Source of the DNA: Gymnopilus junonius
Taxonomy: Eukaryota; Basidiomycota; Agaricomycetes; Agaricales; Galerinaceae
Direction: 5' to 3'
NCBI GenBank assembly: GCA_015501075.1
Contig: JADNYJ010000006.1
Span: 558,001 to 622,000, forward strand
Length of the DNA: 64,000 bases
In this document: piece after piece, positions 1 through 12,680 of the stretch
How positions within the stretch are numbered: position 1 is the stretch's first letter
Layout: every line of letters starts with the position of its first letter
Position numbers and translations under genes: made by a program
Notes under the pieces: model-generated
Told to the model about the DNA's origin: nothing
Seen by the model: the letters and a program-made list of their open reading frames with translations, nothing else
Database searches by the model: none

Positions 1-283
1 TGCGGCTGTTGCTGTTGCCCGACGCCGTAGCCCATAGTCGGTTGCGGCTGGTATTGGGGCTGCTGTGGGTACTGCTGTTGTTGCTGGTACACCCCTTGCT
101 GTTGCTGAGGGTAATCTCCTGCACCATTTATCGAGCCATCTCCCCAAGATGCAGATGCATACTGCTGTTGAGGGGATTGGTTGGTGGCGTTGATATGTCT
201 GGAAATCGGGTGCTGGGGTGTCCGCTGGAGCTGGCGATGAACGGGTTGTTGGTCAACGGCGGACTGCTGTAACCGCCATACAT
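1..283 (-). CDS. 5' part of a Gln/Tyr/Pro-rich protein gene (runs off the left edge)
   Basis: The reading frame starts at the ATG at 283 on the minus strand with MYGGYSSPPLTNNPF and continues into a low-complexity stretch rich in Gln, Tyr and Pro (repeated QQQ, YPQQ, YQPQ) that leaves the window. The two halves lie in frames one base apart. The switch falls near a run of four C (minus strand) at 172-175, where one extra base would give a continuous NPP-QQQ reading. I see no domain and do not recognise the family. Such tracts are common in fungal trafficking and regulatory proteins, but no function can be given from this fragment. Confidence 0.55.
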
Positions 284-753
284 TGAAAGAGAAACTAAAG
301 AAAGAAAAGAGGCAGTGGCACTGATTAAAAATTGAATGGCCCGAAGTCGATGATTTCTGACATTCCTTTTGTCCGCCGTGCTCGTCATTATCCGAGTATG
401 CCGTCACGTGTCCATAATTAGCTTCCGCGTCCGCAACCTCCGACATTCCGACTCCTGAGGACTCAAAAGCTGAGAAGCCGTCGATCCCTAAAGTACTGGC
501 ATTAGGCTACATACACCTATATTATACAGCTCCGGACGAACTCCTTCAAAATCGATGATGCTTGTCTACAAGGAAGTGGGATGTGGAAAGGAGAAGAAAC
601 TTCGACACAAAACAAAGAGTTCGATTAAATAATTTATAGCGGGTCACAACTTCACATAGTTTTCCTCCGGCCAGTCACCCTCGGCACTGGTATCAACCCG
701 AGTAAGCCAAACGTCAAGGCATAGAAGGCGGACACTGAGCGGACATTCATTTA
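284..753. other. Intergenic, no gene seen
   Basis: Upstream region of the Gln-rich gene. No conserved reading frame, RNA gene or repeat was recognised. Confidence 0.5.
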
Positions 754-1552
754 CTAAGGCGTTGGCAGCGAAAATGTGATGGTCAACGCACCTCCAATTG
801 TACCCTTCACGTACCTAAAGGTGACCATTGACCTAACGTGCCAACAGCAAGTAACCATCCACACGATGAACCAGTTAGAAGCTACGAGAGAGAATAAGAC
901 GAGTAGCGAAAACTTGGAAGGCCAATGGGCACGCACAGGTATAACGGAAGACAGCATCCCTGATTCTCTCCAGCTTGATACTGTAAATAGGAGATGAGTT
1001 GATTCGCATTTTAAAATGGTAGAAAGACTATTGCGAACATTAGGTTCTTCGCCTGTTATCCAAGGGAGAAAGAGCATGTAGAGAAATAGACCGATTGTCA
1101 ATAAAGCCAAGCCTGATGCTGCCCATCCAGAAAGCCTTCATGTAAAGAGAGAATCGGAATTCGGCAAAGAATGAAGTAGCCACACAGAAGAATGCAGGAG
1201 AGAACGTCAGTCCTATCTCAAATTCCGAGGAAAGGAGAAGTTCACCTAGCAAATGACCCTCCACTTGTCCCTTGCAATATACTCCAGAAATCATGAAAAG
1301 TGCCCAAGTAATAAGTGATGGCCACGCCAGGTAGGACAAGCTTGAGCTGCCTCATCGCATGCTGCGTCCAGGGACCCGTCTCACTTTCATCTTGACGGTG
1401 GGTGGTGACCCGGGTGTCGACTCGTACGATTGAGTGGCTGCATGGGTCGACTTTGGATCTGAGTTTGAGGTTGGCTTGGCCTTTTCATTGGGGATGGTAG
1501 AGGTCGAAGCGTACGATAACGACGAGCTCGCGGACGGATTTGAAGAGGCCAT
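754..1552 (-). CDS. Putative small multi-pass membrane protein, exon structure uncertain
   Basis: A Ser/Thr/Pro-rich N-terminus starts at the ATG at 1552 (MASSNPSASSSLSYAST). Downstream minus-strand frames hold hydrophobic stretches that look like membrane helices, for example LALLTIGLFLYMLFLPW near 1080-1120 and LVLFSLVASNWFIVWM near 855-900. Short segments such as WRESGMLSSVIPV, LGQWSPLG and YVKGTIGG look like conserved protein sequence but sit in different frames. They therefore need several introns, or a lost base near 815. The family was not identified and exon boundaries are not fixed. A fragmented or decayed gene is also possible. Confidence 0.4.
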
Positions 1553-1826
1553 TATTTATGACGAAAGACAAGAAAGAGTGCGATGGTGTCGCTGCAAGAG
1601 AGATTCAGAGGCAGGGTCGACGCTTTGGGGATGGAGCAATATCACATGAAATGGATCAGGCCCACGTGTAAGCTCTGCCGCGGCACTTGAAATAGCTCTG
1701 AGCTCGATCAACAACCACCATCTTCTCATCCATTAAAATTCGTATTTGAATTCATTACTGCTACTCAATAACCATGTTTTATCGTATAAGGAAAAGAAAC
1801 TCATTCACGAAAAAAGATTCAATCGC

Positions 1827-3327
1827 CTAAACTCGCGATTTTCCAACCACGTCATTGGGCGCATGCTCATACATCAGAGACGCGCCCTTCTCAACGGACC
1901 CCGTCGAACCATTGCTTGTATTCTGCACTTGTTGGGATTCTTGGCCTAGCCTAGCGTGGTTTGCGTGTACTCGGATATAGTCCAGATGGGCAGCATCGAT
2001 GACTGAAAGCGACGTCAGTATCTGCACTCATGATCAAGGAAAAAGAATACTGACCTCTATCAGAATCCGTAAAGAAGATCTCATAAAAGACCGCAGCGAT
2101 GAGCGTAGCGGGGATGTTGACGAGCGCCGAAATTGCTGAGAAACCGCCTCCGGAAGCTACAAGACCAACCACAACTCAGTGCCTGGTTAAGGCGAAAATG
2201 TTGTGGAAGAACTGACCTTTCATTCCCCAGATAGTCAATGCTGCAAGGCGGCCGCCAAGATCACGAGCGGTATTCAAGGAGACTAGGCGCCAAAAGTGAG
2301 TATTTTTATTAGCAGTTCAGGACGTAGGGAACTCACTTGAAGGAACAGAGTAACCCCAGATAGCGGCAGCACTGAACAAATGCATTTTAGAGAATAACTC
2401 TTCATCAATATGTGGTCTGAACACTCACTATGAAAATGCCATAAGAATTGGTGCCAGAGCAGGAGGGACGAAAACGTTCGTTGGGTCCAATGCGGACCAG
2501 ATGATCAGGCCAATCATGAAGCACTGTCAATATCAATTCAAGCAAATCAGTGGTACGTCCTATATTCGTCAATCTCCAAATTCTCACATTGAAAAATTCA
2601 TTCATAAACGCCCGTCCCATAGACTGTTGCGCAAGTTTATAGTTGGCAAAGGCTCCAGCAACGCCATTAGGCGTAAACATGGTTGCGTCGTACAGCCCCT
2701 TCTCCAACAGAACGCCTTCAGCTAGATCCAGGAAGTCTTTCCATTGGGCGTAGACGACTAGACAAGCGATGTAGCCTCCCAGGATTTGCGCGACGATGTA
2801 CCTCAATGCTTTGCCTTTAGGGAAGCCTTTGAGGACCACCATCGTAAGCGTAACACCGGGATTGAAGTGTCCACCTGAAGTTCCTGCACATACGACCAGT
2901 GCAAAAATAATACCAAAACAGTAGCCGAAACCAATCTGGAAAATGGCTAAAAGACAAATATATTCATAAATCAACCGGCGAACAAGAAGATTGAATGACG
3001 TACAAGCAAGTCCTGCTTGGCCAGTATTATTCTGGAAGGCCCACGCGACTTGAGAGCCAAGGCCTATTATCAGCGGCGTCAGACGGCATCAGCAAGATAA
3101 CGGAGCTCAAAATAACTTGCCGTAGAAAACGTAGAAGAATACTCCCATCTATGAAAATCGGCGACATGGCGGTCAGAAAAGTACATACATGTGAAGAGCT
3201 ATCAGACTTACCGCTTCAGCGAGGCATTCTATCGCCCAGTGCACTTCCTTGGAGTGCCTGCGTCGTTCCCAAGGGTGAAGATACCTCCTCTTCTGAATAT
3301 CGCGAAGATGAACTAATGGAACGACAT
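1827..3327 (-). CDS. Aquaporin/aquaglyceroporin-family channel, copy 1 (start region broken)
   Basis: Major intrinsic protein family: six-helix pores for water or small solutes. Exons in order carry WAIECLAEA, MGVFFYVFYG, LGSQVAWAFQNNTG, then a long exon with the first pore half (SGGHFNPGVTL) and VAQILGGYIACLVVY. Later exons carry the second pore half (SLNTARDLGGRLAA) and a tail ending GKSRV. Both NPA boxes are altered, to NPG and NTA, while the Arg after the second box (ARD) is kept. The likely ATG at 3327 reads into a stop after four codons. Compared with the paralogue at 8754-10297, one base is missing between the ATG and VPLVHLRD. One intron appears to use a GC donor (GCAAGT). Water versus glycerol selectivity cannot be told. 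Confidence 0.8.
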
Positions 3328-6018
3328 TTTCTTCTCAAAAAAATCCCAACAGCCGACAGTGACGAATAGTCGAAGTGATCAAGCTACAAGGCGCGGGAGA
3401 AGAAATGTGGTTGGAGGGGAGGGAGGGACTCAGGAAATAGAGACCACTTGCCCATTGGATTTTATAGCGAAATTTCCTCGACCGCTTCTACGCATATGAC
3501 GGTTGGCTTTCTCCTTGAATATGATCTCATGACCCTCGCAAGTTTCATTTGATACATGTCCATTGCGCTCCCGTCGCTCCCTGAACCAGTGAACAACTTG
3601 CTTTTTTGAGAAGAAATGGACCTGGCGATCAAATTAGCTATCAAATTTCAAGACGGTACCGTGTTGCTACCAGCCACATGTGGACGATCCTCCAAGCAAA
3701 CCTTCCAAAGAGGTCCCTTCGCTGTTTGCCGCTTACCCCACAATGCGTGACCCCTAAATTTACCCCGCAGTCTTCCGCTCTTCCGGGGTTGTTACCCCAC
3801 ATGTGCAAAAGTAGGGTGATTCTGGTGGACGGTGCTTCGAAGGATCATCTAGGATCATAGCGTTCACCCCGTGAGCTTTGAGATGTTGTGTCAATGGATT
3901 AGGCGCCCGATGTCTATTTTGTGGACGCATCTGCTCTTAAAATATGCGTTACACTCGGGGTAAGGCTCGGGATAAGGTGTAGACAACTAAAGTTGGCCTT
4001 ACCTTGCGTGCCTGGGATGCTATGCACCCTTCTTGCTTTGTTCGTCTTGAATATCGAGGGTGCAAGGCTTGGCAAATTCTGGAGTCGCGAATTTGAGATT
4101 CAAGGCTCTCCGTTCGCGATGAAGGTTGTGGTCACAGGATGGCCTCCTATGAACGCAACCCCAATCACAGTAAGCATTCCAACGCGTTCGAAGAATGTTT
4201 GTCGTAATCCTTAGGTCGGTTCCTTTGTTCAATGTTGCAGATGCAGTCATCGATGACTCCCGAACGGGAGGCGTCGGGTCTTGGGTGCTTCACAGCGTAA
4301 GACTGGCTTACATCTCGAGCTCAACTCTATGACCGAAACATTTTAAGTATGTACATACATCCATACTTCAAAAGGACCAAAAACGACTCACAATGTAAAG
4401 TGTAATGGCTCTTTAGTAACGGGTTAATATATTATCCAGCCGAGCGACCGCGCAAGCCCAAGGAGACTCGAGAAGTGATCATGGGAACCCCTATACCGAG
4501 CACTTGAGTGAACACCGTACGCAACAGAAACTCGAGATCGAAATCGTCTTGCGCGATGGAAAAGATCTAGGCGTAATTTTGGTACCTGGTCGGACTGATT
4601 GAACTCGCATAGTCAAGGACAAATTTTGCGTCCGACCCCAGGGCGCGGCGTTACGTGGAATGTCATGCAGAATTTGGACACTTGGCACCGATGGAGGGTC
4701 GTATATATGGCAAATATTGACATTTTCCCTCACCAAGCTCCACCTTCGCAATTACAATGCCTCCTTTTTATTAGATATTTCCTTAGAGATAATAGATTGA
4801 CAGTTAGAGTTGAAGCCCAAAGAGAGCAGTCTGGTGTACCACTTACATGCGTTAATATTAACGATCTAAGTTTAGACACCCCAGGATACCCCTGATCTAA
4901 CCAAGCCAGGGCGCGAAATCTTCCAAAAAGAAATACATGTGAGATATGGACTGATATGGATGGTTGACGATCGATCCAATTGCGGAGAAGACAATGCTCA
5001 GTCGTGCATGATATCGAGGCAGATCAAGCTTAAGAGTGGCCATTGAGGGAGCGCTTGCAATAGCCTGGATCAAAATTGAAGCGCGCGGACCTTCAATTCA
5101 GTCCGCAAACCATTGATTTCGTACATCTGCGAAAGATAATGCAGAAGCGGGTGCAATAAGTCCACTCGACGGCTCCGATGCTGGAGAGTAGGGTGGGGTT
5201 TCCAAAAGACGGAGCAAGGAAGGCCGCAGAACACCACATGACGAGACTTGAAGCTTGAACTTGAAGCTTGAAGACTCTAAGCAACATATCTGCGAGACAA
5301 TGGAATCAGGGAGGAAAAAAAGGATAGGAACAGGGTCCTTCAATTCTCCTGGCAATTGTTTTCTGCTATCTTTGTCGCTGCGGCTACCAGGCTGATAGCA
5401 GGAGATTGAAAGTCTGGATACATCAACGTAATCGAAGGGTATCCGCCTCTATATCCGAAGATCTGAATCGATTGTCTTTCAGTATATTAGGATATGTGAC
5501 ATAAATTAATTGACAAATAGAAGCACTGAACTCACCAGTTTTCGCGAAACGGTGTGGCCAAAAGCAGGCTGTAGTTTATGACGAGCAATGCCAATGAACG
5601 CAGAATATCAACAGCGTGCCGTCAACACAAACGAAGTGGGTGAGCGTCCTCCATCGACTTCTCAGCTTTTTTATTTAGTTTAATAGGGACCCACAATTAC
5701 CTTGTTAGGAAATAAATTCAACGATGATCGTCTCACAGGCCCACTTCGTCGTCTGTAACGTCGCTGTTTTGCCTAGATGTAAGTACGCCAAAATCCACTG
5801 AAGACCTGATCATGAAGAAGGTAACAATATTACACAATATCAAACCCGGGTCTGTCTTCTCTTCCCTCTGATTCTCACGATGAATCTTGACAGACGAATC
5901 TGATGAAGAATCTTTTAGCGAGATCGCAGTGCCAAATAAAATGTCCCAGTGCAGCGGGTCCAATTCCAAGGGTAGGGATATCACCAATACATTGTGTGGA
6001 ATTAAATGAGTAGAATGT
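3328..6018. other. Long intergenic stretch, no supported gene
   Basis: About 2.7 kb with only short unrelated open frames on both strands. No domain, RNA gene or match to the repeats elsewhere in the window was seen. Confidence 0.45.
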
Positions 6019-7602
6019 TTATAATTTTGACTTAGCCAGCTTGGGCTCCTCCGAGACCTTGACCACCCTTAATCGAAAATTCAATTTGAATGGTTGTAGT
6101 ATACATCCCATGAACTCACAATTTCCCGGTATTTCCTCCGCTGAAGAGCATAGGGAGAGCCTTTGGTGCTTGCTCGATACCGCCTTCGACAATGTGGAAT
6201 TTTCGTGTGATAGCTCCGGACCGTAAACCCTCAGAAAGTTCAGCAATGGCAGCTGGATATTCAGATGCATAGTCCATGCTGAAAGCAGAAATTCAGAACG
6301 TCAGAAATCATAGCGTAAAAGGTTAACATACTAGATAAATCCTTGGATTTTTGCTCTCTGTGAGATGAGGTTAAGGTAGCTTTGTAGACCTTTTGGCTTG
6401 GAAGAATCTTCATATGTCATAAGTCAATCTGCGGGAGATTTAATAGATGAATAACGCCTACTGTACGCAGAGATAGCACCTAAGTAAGAGTAAGTTTTGT
6501 TCAGAATTACAAAGAAGAGAAGGTTACGGCTTCTGCTTACCGCACAGAATAATTCTTGCGTCCTTGTTTAATCGAGTAAGTAAGAAGTCGAGTATTTCGC
6601 CTAAAATATCATCAATTTAAACACTACGTTGAGTCAATAATTACGCACCTCCGACGTTATCAAAATAAACGTCTAAGTACCCAACATTCTTCTTAAGATC
6701 AGGGTAGAAGCTAGGACTCTTGTAGTTGAAGGCCTTCTCGACACCCAACTCCTTCTCCAACCACCGGCACTTGTCATCGCTTCCCGCAATGGCATATACT
6801 TTAGCGCCAGCTGCTTTGCCAAGCTGGCATGCGACCAAACCGACGGAGCCCGCGGCACCTGAAACAACGAGCTTTTCGCCAGGCTTCAAGTCCCCAATTT
6901 TTTTCAGACCCTGGCCTTAATGAGCATAGTATTCGAGCGTAAAGATGAGCAGACGTACGAAATACGCCGTCAAACCTGTATTTTTCCTACTCAGCCATCT
7001 TGAATGAAATACACAAACCCCACATACCAGCTATTCCGAGTACGTTCAGGTAATCAAGAGGTTCTACACCTTGTGGTATGCTACTTCAAGTTTGAATAAC
7101 ATATTCAGGCTGAATGTAGATCATTGAAACTTACGCAAGCTTATCGAGAGCTGAGTCTTTCATGACAGCATATTCCGTCCAACCTGCCAATAGTTGGTAC
7201 AGAGAAACGCGCAGGCAGAAGCTAGCAGCACACACCCCAAGGTCCGCTCACATAATCCCCAACCTTGAACTTGCTACCTGGGCCTGTTTCGATCACAACT
7301 CCGAGACCCAAAGCACGCATAACCTGCAAGATTCTGAATAGTTAGAACCTTCAAGGCTTCAAGAGCTGCACAAAATAACGTGCCTCTCCGATCTTGACTG
7401 GTGGAAGATAGCTCCTCGTATCTCGAATATACCCTCTCATTGCTGGGTCTAGGCTAAGCCAAGTGCATCGAACGAGAGCCTCCCCTTTGCCTGGCTTTAA
7501 AGATGAGAACGGAACGACCTCAGTACGAAATGTGCCCGGCTCGATATCGCCTTCTGGGCGAGAGTTGAGAACGACGCGTTTGTAGTGAGTTGGTCGGGAC
7601 AT
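6019..7602 (-). CDS. Zinc-independent MDR NADP(H) oxidoreductase (2-alkenal / prostaglandin reductase-like) ending in SKL
   Basis: Medium-chain reductase that would reduce the C=C bond of enals or enones with NADPH. It starts MSRPTHYKRVVLNSRPEG, followed by the WLSLDPAMRGYI motif typical of this subgroup. The middle exons give VMRALGLGVVIETGPG, GWTEYAVMKDSAL and DYLNVLGIAGLTAYF. The Rossmann segment has SGAAGSVGLVACQLGK and YFDNVGG. The C-terminal exons give SEGLRSGAITRKFHIVEGG and end KLAKSKL. SKL is a canonical peroxisomal targeting signal type 1 (known biology; peroxisomal location is inferred). The first intron seems to need a GC donor or one missing base. The gene lies between the two aquaporin genes on the same strand. 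Confidence 0.85.
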
Positions 7603-8753
7603 CGTAAAGGCCCAAGAAAAATTAGTGGACGCGCCAGAGTAAGAGGTGTGGCGGCTTTATAGGTGGACTAAACCTGAGTTATGTATCTGAATAAGCGCAT
7701 AACCGGGATGATGATGACGTTGGACCGGCAACTCCATTGCCGGTCCTTTGAATATTTCTTTTTCTCGATACATAGTTGGCCTCCTCCAAGCTATGTACAT
7801 ATGTACTTATGCGTCCGTATGTATTTCTTCAGCATCGGAGTCGTTTCGTCGCCGTCACGGAGAGGCCGCATCGGTGAAGTCATTTCGTGGGAAAGTTGAG
7901 ACACGGCGATGGGAGTGCACTGCTCGTGCAACAAAGCTGTACAGCTGGCACCAGTTGGAAATGCCTGCCCTCTGACTGTAGACACCGTTGAAGCTATACC
8001 TGCTTGAACGCCGTAGACGTAGGAGACTATATTTATCGAACAATGTTCGGCATCCTTCTGCTCCAGAACATCGCTCAACTAGTTGAGGGGGGCGGAATTG
8101 AATCGTGCCCGCATCGGATGACGGGTCCTCAGATTACTCTGCTCGGTTCGTTATCATGATGCCCATGCCTGCGTTGATGATTTTTAACAAACATTCTATG
8201 ACATTTGTCTACTCCAATCGAAATTTCAGCAGCGATCGAGCTATTTTATCTGACCCGTTTCAGCTGTAACATTGGGCAGTCTCCTAGTGATGCTCATTGC
8301 TGTTGCTCGATTCACTCGGAGCCAGCCTAATTCGTTTGATGCAATATATTATTATGTGATTCAATATGGCGGACCACGGTACATATATCGCTCCTGTGCT
8401 TGTGCTTGGTGGTTGGCAGGTACGTTTCAGCTTTCGAACTGTGATGTTGAGTGTAATTCATGGTCAGCGTTGCTCAGGAGTTTGTCACCAATACCCAGAC
8501 AAGCGTGATAATTCGTCACCATTCTCTGCGAGTACACCTGCACAAGTGTATCACCACCTCTCCTTTCGTATTAAGATCTATTCATTCAGATAGTAAGTAC
8601 AGTTGCAAATAATATACGAGACGGTTGGAACATCCCCAAAACTGCGGGAAATGTTTCCAAAAAATAAGTATACGGATAGTTGCTGGTCCGGTCCAGCTAT
8701 GGGGTCCTCATTTATTCTCCGGAAAGTGAAGGATTTGTGATCAAGTATGTGGT
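7603..8753. other. Intergenic, no supported gene
   Basis: Promoter side of the MDR gene and 3' side of aquaporin copy 2. Only short frames without recognisable content. Confidence 0.45.
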
Positions 8754-10297
8754 TTACACTTGGTTCTCGGTGGGCATGTCCTCAAGGGTTACAATAGGTT
8801 TTTCTTGCGAGTTACTGTCAGCGAAGTTGACAAGACTTTGCACACGACTGTTGCGTTTTTCTGCAATGACACTGCTGCGTAATCTGCGGTGGTTGGCGTG
8901 AACATTGATAAACTCGAGATGCGCGGAATCAACAACTACGAAAACCATTAGGCTGGTCCCGAACCCTCTGATGACAAAATGCAGCCTACCTCTGTCGGAG
9001 TCGGTCAAAAAGAATTCATAAATGAATGCAGCTGTCAGGGTAGCTGGAATGTTGACGAGCGCTGTGATTGCTGAGTAACTCGAACCTTTTGCTGAAGAAC
9101 GGATCTCTCTAAGAATATATGACACCGGAACTCCACACCGAACTCACCTTCAAGGCCCCAAATTGTCATGGCTGCAAGGCGCGCACCAACGTCACGAGCA
9201 GCATTCAGGGAGACTAAAAGGTGATTTATCGATATATTCTTGTGGATTTTGGTTTCATAAATTTACCTCCAGGAACAGCGAATCCCCAAATAGCAGTAGC
9301 ACTTCAAATATTGATTGACAACCAGCGTCGAAGTCAAACAAATGTGACACTTACTATGCAAGGGCGATTACAAACGTGCCTGTAGCTGGAGGGACGAAGA
9401 CATTAGTTGGGTCGATGCAAGCCCAAATGATAATAGCAAGGACGGTGCACTATCAAAAATGGGGTAAGACATCGTATAAACGTTTCTGTCTGGGAACAGT
9501 TTTTCTTACAGTGACATATTCGTTCATGAAGACACGAGGCAGGGTTTGACCTGGCGCCAAGAAGTTCGCGAAACTACCGACGGGTCCATTTGGGGTGAAC
9601 TGAAGGCTTGCCAAAGTTCCAGCCTGCTCCAGGGTTCCTTCCGCGGCAACAATGAATTCCTTCCATTGAGTGTAGACAACAAGAGCCCCAATATAAGCTC
9701 CTAAAAGCTGAGCGACGATGTACCTATGGAATAAGCGCGTAAGCAATTACTCGCGCCTCTGCCAGGCAGGCATTATTTACCTAAGGCCCTTGATTTTAGG
9801 GAAGCCCCTGAAGGTGCAATAGGCGATCGTCATGCAAGGATTGAAGTGACCGCCAGAGGTACTGCTACAGACGGAGATGGCAAAGACGATACCCATGGCG
9901 TAGGCGAGACCGATCTGCAGGACGCCTTGGACACGGTATCAGCGAGAGCTCTGCGTGATTTCGTGCTGGACTTACTCGAAAATCCTACCGCCTGAGTGAC
10001 ATTACCAAAATTCCACCCAACCTGCGAACCAATACCTGAACAATCTCCGTCAGCGACGGCGAACGTGCACCTCCCGGCTTCTAACCGACTCACCGAAGTA
10101 AACGTAGAAGAAGACCCCCAACTAAATGCAAGACACCTTAGCATACTCAAGCCATATCAACCTTCTATGACCTTTACCATTTCCGCGAAGCATTCCATTG
10201 CCCAGTGAACCTCGCGCGTGTGTCTCCTTTTCTCCCATAACTGAAAAAACCGTGGACGTTTTTGCACATCTCGGAGGTAGACGATGGGCGTGGACAT
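8754..10297 (-). CDS. Aquaporin/aquaglyceroporin-family channel, copy 2
   Basis: Major intrinsic protein starting at the ATG at 10297 (MSTPIVYLRDVQKRP, then HWAMECFAEM). Exons follow the same order as copy 1. They include FYVYF, IGSQVGWNFGNVTQAVG and a first pore half with SGGHFNPCMTIAY, then YIVAQLLGAYIGALVVYTQW. The second half has SLNAARDVGARLAAMTIWG and ALVNIPATLTAAFIYEFFL, and the tail ends MPTENQV. The two NPA boxes are NPC and NAA, so both are altered as in copy 1. The Arg after the second box is kept. The matching exon order and tails (DSAHLEFINVHANH here, DAAHLDYIRVHANH in copy 1) show the two genes are paralogues from a local duplication with the MDR gene between them. Confidence 0.87.
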
Positions 10298-12335
10298 CGT
10301 TACTGACTAGAGTGGTCCTGGGGGAGGGGAGAGATCAAGCGAGGGGCAGAAGCCGCCTTGCTTTTTTATACACACTGCTCCCAGCGGTCCATCGTTAGAT
10401 CGCATCTCGTCTTATTGACATACTGTTCTTTGCTCCGATGTGCACCCGCACTACATGGAGATAAAGTAAGGGTTGAGATTCCAATTTTGGATGCACAGCA
10501 GGACACGATCTCCGTATCGGCGTAGAGGCTTAAACGTACGCGTTGTCGGTTGCAGTTTGTCAACGAAATTGTACAGGCCCATCATACCTGCCAAGGAGTC
10601 TGGGAACCTTGATGCTGAATAAGAAACGCTCCGCACCCCCGGATTTGTGGGTAAGCTCTCAAGTTCTTCTTCGCTCGGATTGGCTCCCTGATGAGGGTTT
10701 TATATCGTCACTCAGATTACCCTGTTTTCCATAATTACTGATACATACTGGGGCCCTATGTATCACATTGATTTTGAAATAGTCATTATGGAGCCGATTG
10801 ATGATGGTGCATTACCTATCGATTTACTCTTAGTTACCTTAGCTAGCAAAATAGCAATGCTCGATAACTGAGCTGTTCCTCTCCAAATTTCACCAGGAAA
10901 AAGCATTGCCCGTTCTCTCCCATGCCTACTGAAGGCAGCTTTAACACCCTTCCATCAAACTAGTCACGATTCTGTCAGAAAACTACGTTCGGGGCTGTAG
11001 CTGTTCCGTTCCATAGGGAGTGTCCATGCGTCCCCTTTCCTAAGGAAATCGAGCAACCCAATTGGGGTAAAACTCGTGGCCGAGGATAGTACTACGGATA
11101 CAATCACTGGAGAGAAGTGAAGCTGATGCCACCGATATTATTATATCTAAGGAGAACCTACTCAACTCACTCATAACTGAGGGCGAGGTGGGGAAATCAA
11201 AGTTGATCCAACGCTGAACCTTGCCAAGCTCTCTGACCTGAAGGGTCCTGAAAAATGATAAGAGTGAAGCGAACTTATTTTTAGAATCATACATCGCAGG
11301 AAGTGTCCAGACGAACGTCAACCGCAGACCTCTATCAGAAATGCTCCGCCAATCACTTAAGCCTGCAAGGCTGCATGCCAGTCGACTGCAAGAAGACTTA
11401 GCGAGAAGAGAAACTTTAATAATTGAGTGTGTTGTTGGTGCGTAATTTTTTTCTCATGAGTCCACAATGTCCCATGGTAAACAGTAGCTCCATTAGATTT
11501 CTCGAAGCCGATTTTTAATGACGGAAAGAAGACACACCTGTGGATCAAAAGGTCTATCTTTGAAGCTAATAGTAAATGAAAACTTAAAGATCCTTGACGG
11601 AACGTGAAGATCAGGTGATTTGGGAAACTAGTAGGGACGAGCGGCTGGAGAAAGAACCTGAGAAATTGCTGCAGAAGGCTGGGTTGCTGGGCCTGAAGAC
11701 CAATCGGCTATGTCAGATATCCCATAAACCGACAATTATCGTTACCCAGCAGGTTCACTTTAATACACCAGATTATGAGGTCCGTTGAATGCGGATTTCT
11801 GGAAAACGAAGAAAAGGGTAAGATTACACAGCATTGAGTATATGTCCACAATGCAATGCTGCAGTTCAATGTCTACATAGGTCTATGTTTCAAGTTTGTG
11901 GTGGCTGAGCTGTCAAGATTTTTAAGGCACGAAATGCATACCCACATAGATATTCTATGTCTTGTCCTTGGCCTAATGTAGGGAGAACCAAGGAATAATG
12001 ATACCAGAAGCGAGAACGGCTAATTGAGGATCTAGGTCGCATGAATTCGAAACATCGATATCAGGGTAGGGCGCCCTACGACGACCAAATATCATAAGCA
12101 GCCCAGCGAAGTTTACCAGAGGAGGAACAAAGCAGTTAATGTTGAGCAGGGAAAAAGCAGCGACGTTGGGCATGCATATCTGCGGCAGGAAATGGAACCA
12201 ATCGGAATTCTCCTTTGACTAAATTGGCCAGATCAGGCATTGTCGCGACTCGCGCAAAGCAGTAAGAGACATGTCAATTAATAGAGTTTGTACATCTCCC
12301 ATGCGATAAGTTCACTCGAAACTAGAAGGTGTCGT
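10298..12335. other. Long intergenic stretch, no supported gene
   Basis: About 2 kb with scattered frames of 60-95 codons (for example minus 11040-11321 and 11973-12173). I could not tie these to a family or connect them by splicing. Confidence 0.45.
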
Positions 12336-12680
12336 TCATGGATCTTCATATCCTTGCGTGGGCCTTCGGGGACGATTGGGGACTATCTCATGGTAGTCAG
12401 GCCTTCAGAACTGAAATATACAACAAATTACGCACTCGGATACGTGGCCGGAATCATTTCTGCGGGCTTATATCCAAGTCTTTCACGAATAGGAGGCACT
12501 GTAATGGCCATTACTGGACCGATTGCCCCAATAACGCATGAATAGAATATGACGGGGTTTTCGTGTGCTTGACGTTGCTGTGAAATTGACATAGTCAGTA
12601 AGTACAGCAGTAGCCCTGGGTAATAAAAAGCCTACCAAGTACAGATATGTTCTGCGGAACGGCGCAGTGATGGCGGACAT
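12336..12680 (-). CDS. NADH:ubiquinone oxidoreductase (complex I) 9.5 kDa subunit
   Basis: Small accessory subunit of mitochondrial complex I, similar in pattern to the Neurospora 9.5 kDa subunit. Three exons splice to a 77-residue protein. It starts MSAITAPFRRTYLYL, then QAHENPVIFYSCVIGAIGPV, one hydrophobic helix that would cross the inner membrane. It continues TVPPIRERLGYKPAEM, the signature of the family, and ends NRPRRPTQGYEDP at the stop at 12336-12338. Introns are GTAGGC...CACAG (after LYL) and GTGCGT...GATAG (phase 1, making the Ile of YPIPN). The gene is divergent from SNU66 with 164 bp between start codons. Confidence 0.85.
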
